A DNA stretch of 64,000 nt. It comes from Caulochytrium protostelioides (lineage: Eukaryota > Chytridiomycota > Caulochytriomycetes > Caulochytriales > Caulochytriaceae). The stretch covers positions 62,001 to 126,000 of the forward strand of contig ML014150.1 of assembly GCA_003615045.1 (NCBI GenBank), in the 5' to 3' direction. Under the pieces are notes generated by a model that saw only the letters and a program-made list of their open reading frames with translations, did not search any database and was not told the DNA's origin. Positions 1 through 9,032 of the stretch are shown piece after piece (the stretch's first letter is position 1; each line of letters opens with the position of its first letter). A program made the translations under genes and the position numbers.

Positions 1-2185
1 CTTCGGCCGCAACGCCCTTCGAGGCGCGGTAGTCCCGCAGCGCGATTTTGTACGCGCTGACCTTGTCGCGCCACAGCGCAAAGTAGTGGTCGCGCTCGTC
101 GGCCGACAGCATGCGCCAGCGCTTGCCAAGCGTCTTGGTCACGTTCATTAGGCCGGCCTCCGACCCGGCCGCCAGCGCCGCCGCCGGGTCCTCGAGCACC
201 ACGCGGTCCCGCTCCGCCTTGATGTCGTCCCGCATCAGATCGCTGAACAGCATGAACGCATTCGCCGGGTACGTCGGCTCGTTGGGGTCGCGCTCCGTCT
301 TGGGCTTGCGCTGCCGCCCGCCGCGGCGGCCCGTGCCGGCCGTGCTGCCCGCCGCGCCGCCCGCCGACCGACGCGCCCGGGCGCGCTTGCCGCTCGGCGA
401 CGCCACCGGCGCGGCCGCGCCGCTCGCCGTCTCGAGCAGCGACTCCGCCCCGTCCGGCCCCAGTTGCGCGCCGCCGCCGCCGCCGCCGCCGCTGGGCGAC
501 GCGAGCGGCGCGGTGGCCGGATACGTGAGGCCCGGAACGAGGGTCCGCGACCGTTTGGCGCCTCGCTTGCTGCCACCGACGCCGTCGTCGTCCGACGACG
601 AGTCCGTCGACAACACGAAGAGGTCGTTCTGGTCGTAGTCCGAGGCATCGAGGGCGGCCTGCATGCGGCGGTACCGCGGCTCCTGCAGGCCTCCGATCTC
701 GCCGGTGCCGCTCGCGACCGCGGCCGCGCGACCGCCACGGCCGCGCACGATGGCCAGCGGGTCCTGGCCGTGCTTCGCGGACCACGCCTGGTACTCGCGT
801 GCGAGAATGACCGTCTCGAGCTGCAGCAGCGTGGTCTCGTTGCGGATCTGCTCAAGGCGCGCTTGGACCGAACGATGCTCGACTTCTTCGCGCACATAGT
901 CCAGCTTCAGCCGTTTGTAGCGCCGCTTGTAGTGTGCGGCGTCGGTCTCGCGGTCCAGCGGGTGGCCCGCGGCGTCCACGGGCGGCGGGTAGCCCGGGGG
1001 CCCGCTCAGGAGCGGGTAGGCATGCGGCACGGGGCCGTGGGGCCCGCCACCGGTCGGGCCGCGGGGCAGACCGGCGCCACGGCCATGCCGGTGGCCGCCG
1101 CCCTCGTGGCCGGCGTCCGAGGGATGGCGCCGCGGCGTCGACTGCGCCGACGTGTCGGGCGACGGTGCGTGATGCCACCGCCCCATCGCGGAGGGGTGGC
1201 CCATCGCCGCGGCATGGCCGAGACCATCGTCGCCCGGATGCGGGCGCCGCCCGTCACCGCTCGACGGATGCGGCAACGCGCCGTGCCGCATCGCGTCGTG
1301 GTGGTGGGATGGCGGCGGGAGCGCGCTGTTGTGCGGATGCGGGTGCGGGTGCGGGCTGCCGTGGCCGTGCCATGCGGGCGCGTGGTGGGCCACGTGGTGC
1401 AAGGGCGGCGCAGCGTTATAGCCGCTGCTGGCGAGCGGGGCCGGCATCGCCATCGGCGACCCTGAGGACGGCGGGAGGCCCGCGCCGCCCGCACCGGTCG
1501 CCGACGGCGGATACGGGTGCCGCAGATGCGACGCCTCGCGGCGCGACCGGGGCTCATGGAGACCGGCAGCGCTCGCGGCCCCCGCGCCGCTCTTGCTGCG
1601 GGATCCCGACGCGCGGCCGCGGCCCGAGCCGGACGCGGACTTGGCCGCCGACGCGCCGGCGAGCGGCTCTTCGAGCGTGCGCTGGAGTGCGAGCGCCGCG
1701 GCGCCCGGACGGTTGCGGGTCTGGAGGTAGTGCGGACACAGGACGCAGCGGCAGAGGGCGTGGTCGTGGGTGGCGTCCTGGACGAGCCACTCGACGTGCG
1801 GCAGAAAGTCGTTGATGGTCTTGTAGTTGAGGCCGCTCGGATGGCCAAAGACAAACGCCGTCGCGTCGTCGTCGCCGCCCGCGCTCAGTGGCGAGGTGAC
1901 GCCGCCGCCGGGCGCGGCGTCGGCAGCGGGGTCGCCGCGCCGGCGCACATGGAAAAGCGCGTAGGAAGCGGGGAACTCGAGGCACACGGCGTCGTGCGCA
2001 AAGTCGAGACGGCCCGTCGGCATCCATAGCGCCGGCGGGACCGGACACGCGGCCGGCTGCTGCTCATAGAGGCGGCGCAGCACGGCGGCGATCGCGACGA
2101 GCGCGCGCTGGTGCTGCTGCGGGGACGCGAGGGTCCAGGCCGAGGAGAGATCGCGCGGCACGAGGGGCGATGAGGGCAGGCATTC
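1..2185 (-). CDS. HMG-box protein with N-terminal Clr2-type silencing domain (3' end beyond window)
   Basis: One uninterrupted frame runs from ATG at 2185 off the left edge (about 728 residues, no stop). An in-frame TGA directly precedes the ATG, so this start is likely unless an upstream exon exists. Domains by eye: around residues 105-150 a segment with FVFGHPSG, NYKTINDFLPHVEWL and a CxCxxC motif (CRCVLC), which matches the Clr2_transil domain of fungal heterochromatin/silencing proteins. A long His/Pro/Gly-rich linker follows. Around residues 405-460 is a charged stretch that could form a coiled coil, then acidic and low-complexity sequence. From about residue 630 there is an HMG box (KTERDPNEPTYPANAFMLFS, then KTLGKRWRMLSADERDHYF). 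Inference: a nuclear chromatin protein that combines DNA bending with a silencing module. The exact role is unknown. The domain calls are strong; the orthology is not settled. Confidence 0.8.
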
Positions 2186-2188
2186 AGG

Positions 2189-3198
2189 GATCCCGTCCGA
2201 CCATGGCGGCGGCGGGACGTGCGTCAGCGCGGCCGACGCCATCGTGATGCGCCCGCGGCGGCAGCGGCGATCGCGGCGAACCGTGACCAACGGTGATGGC
2301 GCTCGCGACCGGCAGCACCAGCGACAAGGGACGCGGAGGAGAGAACAACCGCAGCAGCAGGAGCGACGGCAGCAACCTCTGGGGCTACTCGCCGGGGCAG
2401 CCGACCAAGGGCCGCGCGTGGGCAATCAAGCAGGTGAGCCGAGGGGCCGCGACCGAGGGCTCGCTCGCCGTGGTCCAGCAGCAGCGATGCACGCGTTTCG
2501 GTGGCGGCGGCGGGGCCCTGTGGACGGTGAAGCTGCGGGAAAGTTCCAACCACGGGGGGCGACGCAGATGGGTGAGCGTCGCGCCGAAGTATCAGCCGTG
2601 GTATCAGAGGCGGGTTGATCGACGAGACGCGCGCTCGAGCACCCACGCGTCAACGGGACGGCCGTGGGACAGACGGCGGTGATACCACAGCCCAACAACA
2701 GCCGCGTCGTCGTCTGCGACTCGACGGGTTTGGGCAAGCAGCAGCAGTGATCGTCGTCGATGGATCCACCTCTCGTCTTCAGAGCGAACCACCGCACATC
2801 CGCCTCGGAGAAATAGGCCACCAGATGGTTTCCGCATGCTTGAAAGCTATCCATTACCACGAAAGGCCTTCGGTGGCCGAAGCACGTCGGCCCGCAGCGC
2901 GATGATCCGCACCGAGCCGGACACGCCTCCGAGCAGCCAAAAGCGTATGGCCCACCGCGCCCTCGCTCAACGATGGTGCTGCCGTCTCACGCACCCGGCG
3001 GCCACGCCGAGCTTGGGTACGACGGACTTAGCCGGGAAGGAAGGAAGCGCGACACCTGCGCGTGGCCTGGACGCGTCGGGCGGCGGCGCCGACCGCGGCG
3101 GCCCAGGGCGCCGCCCCGCCTCGGAGTCGCGCCCGTGCCTTCCCCCCTCGGCCATTGGCCCCCGCGCCTATCGGCCAGACGGCCCTGGAGGCCGTGGC
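2189..3198. other. Intergenic, no supported gene
   Basis: About 1 kb between the start of the HMG-box gene and the repeat at the end of the metallo-beta-lactamase gene. It should hold the promoter and 5' UTR of the HMG-box gene. Several GC-driven open frames exist on both strands, but none shows a recognisable motif. Confidence 0.5.
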
Positions 3199-3330
3199 GT
3201 GGCCAGCAGGATGACCGATGCGTGGCCAGCAGGATGACCGATGCGTGGCCAGCAGGATTACCGATTCCGTGGCCAACAGGATTACAGATGCGCGGCCGGC
3301 AGGATTACAGATGCGCGGCCGGCAGGACGG
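3199..3330. repeat. 23-bp tandem minisatellite overlapping a stop codon
   Basis: Five full units plus a partial one of a 23-bp repeat (core GTGGCCAGCAGGATGACC), at about 3199, 3222, 3245 (24 bp), 3269, 3292 and 3315. The right-hand units lie in the last codons and stop of the minus-strand metallo-beta-lactamase gene, so the array seems to have grown from the 3' end of that coding sequence. Units nearest the gene keep GCGGCCGGCAGGATTACAG; distal units have changed to GTGGCCAGCAGGATGACC and two of them are identical. Confidence 0.9.
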
Positions 3331-4297
3331 CGTAGCCGTCGCGCGGCGAAAAGGCGACGCGGCGGTCGTGCACGAGCTTGCGCAGGTGCTGCCGGACGTT
3401 GTGGCGCGCGGCCTTCCACAGCGGCGGCGCGAGGTCCGCCGGATACAGCTGGCGGACGAGCGCGTCGACCCACGGGTCCGCGGCGTCTGCGGCATCGCTG
3501 GCGTCGACCTCCACCGGGTCAGCGCCCGCGGCCGCGGCCGCGGCCGCGGCGGGGCTCGCGGACGGCAGCAGCTGCACAAGGGCGGCCTCGCGGCGCGCGC
3601 GGTGGCGGAGATACATGTCGGCGGCCGCATGCCCATCCTCGACGACCGGCCCGTGGCCCGGGAACAAGCGGCGCACGCCCTGCTTCGGCGGGAGCAGCGT
3701 GTCGCGCAAGTAGGTCAGCGAGGCGACGGTCTGCGTGAGATCCTCGAACGCGGCCGTGCCCTGGCCCAGCACGAGGTCGCCCGAGAACACGTCGCCGGTC
3801 TCTTCGAGCTGCAGGCAGACGTGGTCGCTCGTGTGCCCCGGCAGATGGATCACGCGCAGCGACGCGCCCTCGGTCGTCAGGCGCTGGCCGTCGCGCAGCG
3901 GCGCGAACGCGCACGGCAGATGCGCATCGAGCGCCGGCGACCGCGGGTACTTCCACAGCGTGGGCGGCGGCGTCTGCGGCGGCGCCGTCGCCGCCAGCGC
4001 CTCCAGCACGGCCGGCACGCCGCGCACGTGGTCGTAGTGCCAGTGCGTGCAGACGATCGCCGACACGGCCGCGATGCCGTGGTCCTGCATGGCCTGCCGC
4101 AGCAGCGGCACGTACGCGGCGTGGCCGGCGCCCGTATCGATGAGCACGCGGGTCGCGCCCGTGCCCACCAGATAGGTGTTCGTGCCTTGCAGCGTGAACC
4201 GGCCCGGGTTCATGCCCAGGATGCGGACCACGCGCGCGCTGATCGGCGTGATGGCCGCGAGCGGCACCAGCGAGATGCCCATCGCGGCGGCTTCCAA
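3305..4297 (-). CDS. LACTB2-like metallo-beta-lactamase fold hydrolase / endoribonuclease
   Basis: A single exon encodes 330 residues. The N-terminus (RVVRILGMNPGRFTLQGTNT) is typical of LACTB2/MBLAC-type proteins. All metal-binding motifs are present: THWHYDH near residue 85, GHTSDH, the bridging Asp in SGDLVLGQG, and FPGHGP. A C-terminal segment with a winged-helix look (PPLWKAARHNVRQHLRKL) also fits LACTB2, a single-strand-specific endoribonuclease found in mitochondria in animals. A second ATG at residue 6 is an alternative start. A poly-Ala insert lies between the catalytic domain and the C-terminal domain. The stop codon lies inside the 23-bp repeat array, so the last residues (LPAAHL) are encoded by a repeat unit. 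The family call is firm; the RNase activity and location are inferred. Confidence 0.9.
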   Translation of the reverse strand: MEAAAMGISLVPLAAITPISARVVRILGMNPGRFTLQGTNTYLVGTGATRVLIDTGAGHAAYVPLLRQAMQDHGIAAVSAIVCTHWHYDHVRGVPAVLEALAATAPPQTPPPTLWKYPRSPALDAHLPCAFAPLRDGQRLTTEGASLRVIHLPGHTSDHVCLQLEETGDVFSGDLVLGQGTAAFEDLTQTVASLTYLRDTLLPPKQGVRRLFPGHGPVVEDGHAAADMYLRHRARREAALVQLLPSASPAAAAAAAAGADPVEVDASDAADAADPWVDALVRQLYPADLAPPLWKAARHNVRQHLRKLVHDRRVAFSPRDGYAVLPAAHL

Positions 4298-4891
4298 GAA
4301 AACAACGAGGGATCAGCAGGGGACAGACAGCACCAAGCACAAGCAGCGCGGCGGAGACCCCGGGCAGGCTCGTGATCGTCGTCGTCACGATGCCACGTGG
4401 CATGGATCACGACGCATGGTGGCGGCGGCTCGGCGCGCGAAGGCATGGCGGCATCATGCGACGCCTTGTGTGGCACAGATCGCCTCGTCGTGCGGCGGCG
4501 GCGCTGCTTGCCCGTCCGCGACAGGGTCCGCCCTCCCTTTGCCTGCCGTGCCGTGCGTCGCCAGCACGTGGATCGCCGGCGTCGATGGGAGTGTGCGCCG
4601 TGGAAGGCAAAGGGGCCAAGGCTGCCCTTGCCGTTGCGGCCGCCGCCGCGCCGTCGCCGCCCATGCCGCCGCCGCCGCCGCCGCTGCCGCTGCCGCTGCT
4701 GCCGATCGCCGCCGCCTTCGGCGTTCCGCCGCCGCCGCCGGCGGGACGCCCCGGCCACGACCCCCGTCTCGACAACCGCGACCGCGGCCACCGCCACAGA
4801 TCACCGCGACGCCGCAGACGCCGACAACGGCCGCTCCGAAGCGTCTCGCCGCCATGTCTCGGATACGTCGGTGGCGTGAAGGCCGCGTGCT

Positions 4892-4955
4892 GCCGTTGCC
4901 GTTGCCGTCGCCGTCGCCGTCGCCGTTGCCGTTGCCGTCGCCGTCGCCGTCGCGG
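4892..4955. repeat. CCGTTG/CCGTCG hexanucleotide tract
   Basis: Tandem GCC-GTT/GCC-GTC hexamers. On the plus strand they read as Leu-Pro and Ser-Pro dipeptides, on the minus strand as Gly-Asn/Gly-Asp. The tract keeps several frames open. Confidence 0.85.
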
Positions 4956-5153
4956 CCATGGAAGCCGCGGCGACGCCGTCCGGCAGACCGCGCGATGGCA
5001 CGCCGTATGAAAAGCGTCGCAGACCCTCCGACCCGTGCTGCCGGTCGTGCCCACGGTCGTCGCTCGCTCGGACCCGACGCGCCGCGAGCGCGTGTGGAAG
5101 CCCCTCTCGTCCCCACGTGCGATCTCGCCGGCGGCCACTCCGACGGCCCCGCT

Positions 5154-6933
5154 ATGCTCCCGACACGCCTCTCTCCGGCGCCGGCGCCGCCGACGCCCGC
5201 CGCGGCCGCGGCCGCGGCCCTCGCGACAAAGTCACCGCCGAGCGGCTCCAACGGATCACCGACGCCCTTCCAGCCGCGCCCGCCACAACCGCGGCCGCCG
5301 CCATCGGCGCTGTCGCCCGCGGCGGCAGCGGCGATGTCCGCCATGCGCGGCGCTCCGACGGCGCCGGCCGCCGCGAGCGCCGCGGCGCTGCGCCGCCGCC
5401 GCCTCGGCCCCATCGCCACCGCCGGTCCGGCCGCCACGCGCTCGGACGGCGGCGCGGCCACGCCGGCGTCGGTCACGGCGGCGGCGGCGGCGGCGCGACC
5501 GCCTTCCTGCTCGGCGTCACGGCCAACGACGGCGTTGGCGGCCGCCCGGCCGTCTGACGCCGAGCGCCCGCCGTGGCCCATGCCGCCGCCCACGGCGTCG
5601 TGGCGCGCGCACCACGCCGATCTCGTGCAGGAGTACGGCGCGCTGCTGGCGGTCGCTCGGACCCTGCGGCGGCGGCGGCAGATCCCCCCGCAGCGGCCCA
5701 GGACCCCGAAGTTCCCCCTGACGCCGGCGACCGCGGCGGCGACGGCGACCGCGGCGCCCCGGCCCCGCGCCGCGGCCGCCGCCGCCGGCGGCTACCGCCC
5801 GCTCATGCGCGGCACGCCGCTGCAGCGCGACGCGGCGCTGCAGCCGCTCTGGCACGCCGCAGCGCGACTCAGCGGCGTGGCCGCGGCCGCGCGCGCCGGC
5901 GCGCCGCAAGCGGACCCGGGGACGCTGGCGCGGCGCGTGGCGTGGTGGCACCAGATGCAGGCGGCGCCTGCGGCGCCGGCGCCGCTCGCGTGGGCGACGC
6001 AAGTCGTGCTGCGCGCGGCGCTCGTGCTCGTGCACGCGTGGGCGCGCCACCTGGCCGCGCGCGCCGCGGCGGCGCCGTCGATGGCGGCGCCACGGATCAC
6101 GACGGTGCCGCCGCTCGCGGACCTGGCGTGGGCGCACGAGCCTTTGACGCACGACGTCGCCGCGGCCCGCCTCGAGACGGCGGCGGACCCCGACGCTGCG
6201 AGCACGCCCTTCGGCGTTGCGGACGCCGCCGCGGCTGCCGCGGACGCCGCCGAGGCTCGGCGCTCGCCAACCGATCTGCCGGCCATCTGTGCGGACCTGC
6301 AGCTCGCGACGCACGCGCTCACGGCCCTCATCGAGCAACAGATGACCGTTGATCCCGGCGTCGCCGTTGCGGCCGACGCCGCGGCCGCCGCGGCCGCCTC
6401 GGACGACCGGGAGGACGCTTCTGAAGACGACGGGGACGACGACGACGACGACGATGACGATGGCGATGGGACCACGTTCATTGTGCGCCATGCCGGGCTG
6501 ACCTGCCACGGCGACAGTCTGCTCGCGGGATCGTCAGAAGGGGCCTCCGCGGGCGATCCTCCGATCGCATCAGTCACGGCCTCCGCCGATCACCGCGCGG
6601 CGGCGGCGGCGGCGGCGGCATGGGCGGCGGGCGTGCTGCGCGCGACGCCCGTGGCGACGCTGCGCGGCGTGGCCGCCGTGTGTGAGGCCTACGACGCGGC
6701 GCACTGCGAGGGCCTACCGACGGCGGGCCCCGACGTGGTCGCGGTGCCGGTGTGTGCCGAGCGCGTCGCGTCGGCGCCGTTCCGCCGCGTGACGGGGCCG
6801 CCGCGGGACGAGCCGGCGCCGCTGCTGAGCGGCGTCCCGGATGACGCGGCCGCGCCAGGATCCCGCGCAGCCGGCCACCGTCTTGCGTATGCGGCCGGGC
6901 CGCGCCACGTGGCGTCCCTTCTGGCCCATGCCA

Positions 6934-6992
<59 letters not shown>

Positions 6993-7154
6993 TCAACGGC
7001 CACGGCGGCGCGGGGCTCCCGCCCCTCACGGCTGGCGCCTCTCGACGCGGCGATCGCGGCGGCCGGCGCCGGCCTTTCCCGGGGATCACGCGCCGTCCCC
7101 GTCGTGCCGGCCGGCGGGACGCGCTCGGCCGACGCGGCCATCGCCGATGCTTTG

Positions 7155-7193
<39 letters not shown>

Positions 7194-7376
7194 CATGGAC
7201 CCGCCTGCGCCACCGCGGCCAGCGGGACCCGCGAGGGGCCGCGCGGATGCCCGCCATCGCCCGTTCCCGCTATGGCGGCGGCCGGAGGCTTGGGCGCCGC
7301 GGCGGCACCGGCGGCACCGGCGGCACCGGCGGCAGCACCGCCGCGGGGGCCTCGCCGGGAAGGCCGCGACGGCGCC

Positions 7377-7412
<36 letters not shown>

Positions 7413-7997
7413 ACGGCGCCCTCCAAACCCCGCGCCGGGCTGAGTCCGCGGGGTGCGTCCGCGGCGATCGCCCTCAGCACGGCGGCCTCCGACGGCGCGC
7501 GGGCGCCGAGACCGGTGCCGTCCGGCGCGGCGATGGCGAGGGCGAGGGCGATGGCCAGCGTCCCTGGCATCGCGGCGTCTCCACGCCGGCCGAAGGAGGC
7601 CATACCCCCCGTCGACCGCGAGGGCCGCGGCATCGACCGTCGCGGCGACGGCGATGGCGATGGCGATGGCGATGGCGATGGCGATGGCGGTGGCGACGGC
7701 AACACCGGCGAAGGATCGAGCCGATCACGGCGCCCTCCCATGTGGAGTGGCCACGTCACGGTGGCCACTACTCGCAGCAGCACCAGCAGCACCAGCACCC
7801 TGGCGAGCGCACGCCTCGCTGACGGTGGCGGCGCGGGCGAGGGCGAGGGCATCGCGGGTGACTCCGCATCCCTTCGCCGCATCGCGCAGAAGGGCAAGCA
7901 CCACGACGCGGTCTGGCGGCGCGATTGGGCCGGCGGCGGCAGCATGGAAGACTTGGCCGTCTGGGAAGCCGCCATGGACGCTTACTACGGCCTATAA
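5154..7997 (+). CDS. Low-complexity protein of unknown function (start uncertain)
   Basis: The plus frame is open from 4176, but its first part is antisense to the metallo-beta-lactamase gene. I place the start at the in-frame ATG at 5154 (about 947 residues); later ATGs such as the one near 5580 are possible. G/C third positions are strongest from about 5590 onward. Visible features: a helical Ala/Arg-rich part (SWRAHHADLVQEYGALLAVA), an acidic run of Asp near 6430-6465, an alternating Ser-Ala repeat from a hexanucleotide tract at 6934-6990, poly-Ala, poly-Pro at 7380-7410 and a Gly-Asp repeat at 7650-7688. It ends in a less degenerate, possibly functional tail (VWRRDWAGGGSMEDLAVWEA). No family is recognised and unseen introns are possible. 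The stop codon overlaps a TATA-like sequence. Confidence 0.5.
6934..6990. repeat. GCGTCG hexanucleotide repeat coding for Ser-Ala
   Basis: About nine perfect copies of GTCGGC within the long plus-strand reading frame, read as alternating Ser and Ala. Confidence 0.9.
7650..7688. repeat. GGCGAT hexanucleotide repeat coding for Gly-Asp
   Basis: About six copies of GGCGAT in the same plus-strand reading frame, giving alternating Gly and Asp. Confidence 0.9.
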
Positions 7998-8000
7998 ATA
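7993..8000 (+). promoter_or_regulatory. TATA-box-like site overlapping a stop codon
   Basis: TATAAATA in the context CCTATAAATAGAGG, a near-perfect TATA consensus in otherwise very GC-rich DNA. Its first bases include the TAA stop of the upstream gene. It could serve a transcript of the downstream epimerase gene, about 1 kb away, or be chance. No transcript evidence is available. Confidence 0.4.
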
Positions 8001-9032
8001 GAGGCGCCGCCGTGCGTGGTTCCGACGAACGCCGCCCAGACGCCACTCGCCCACCCCCGCCCGCGTTCCCCACAGCGGTGCGCCACCTCCTCGACGTTTC
8101 TGCTGGTGCTGCCAACGCACGGTATATTACTTGTAGCTTAGTAGCCCGTTGCCCGTTGACGATCCCCGGCCTCCCGAGCGCCGAGCCGTGTCCCATTCAT
8201 CACCGGCGCCCCGACTCCCCGACCCAGCTGCTCACCACGGGTAGACCCTCACGGCGGACCGCCTTCACGGTCGCCTTCACCCATTGGCCTGGCCCCCTTC
8301 CGACTCCGACGCCATCCGGACCACCGTGTTCGATCGAGTCTCGTACGCCGGTGATATCCGACCATCTCGGCATCGTGATTGTGGGCTCTCGATACGGCGT
8401 GAGGTGTGGAAAGCGTTGGCCATTTGCGACTCGGCGCGGCTGATCCGCCCGAACCGCGTCTCTGGCCCTCCGAGAGCCTCCAACAGCGCCGTCCTCGTTC
8501 ACCCCTCGATCCCTCTCGCCACCGCCTGCAGCGAGCCGTGGCGCGTTTCGTTTCGTGGCGTCCTGCGCTTATATTCTGCGGTGACTCGCCGCGGCCTGCG
8601 GAACCTCCCATCCGCTAGCCGTTCGCCGCCTTTCGCGCGGACGATCAACGCTGCCACCCGACCGCCCGAGCTGCCTGCCGCCTGCCGCCTGCCGCCTCTG
8701 TTTGGCTCCGATCCATCGGTCAGGGGGGGCGCGACGCATGCCGATCCTTTGTTTTGAATACCCCCGTTTGGGCACCGACGCGCCGCCGCCGACGACGACC
8801 CGAATTTCAGGCATCGGCTGCCTTTGCCCCTCGCACGCTTTCTGAAAGGGTCCACGCCGCAGGCCGCTTGCCTTCACGGGTAGCATCGACGAGGCCTGAG
8901 GGCTGGCGCTGGCTGGGCGACCCCCGACCGGCTTCTCGTTCCAGGCGACCGGCTCCCGACGATCGGCGCACTCACTGGCCACCCGCACTTCGCCACCGGC
9001 GGCGACTCGCGACCTCGCGTTCCAGACCCGCC
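8001..9032. other. Intergenic / possible 5' UTR of the epimerase gene
   Basis: About 1 kb without a recognisable gene. The epimerase frame stays open upstream of the chosen ATG back to an ATG-free stretch near 8754, but the residues there are Arg-rich and unlike the family. No other motif is seen. Confidence 0.4.

Noticed and set aside
4454-5593. Minus-strand frame opposite the unknown plus-strand gene
   Set aside because: Arg/Gly/Ala repeats generated by the hexanucleotide tract; third-position bias favours the plus strand further right.
6689-7975. Minus-strand frame of 428 codons
   Set aside because: Its Ala-Asp and Ser-Pro repeats are antisense of the plus-strand repeats; the plus frame has the more natural C-terminus.
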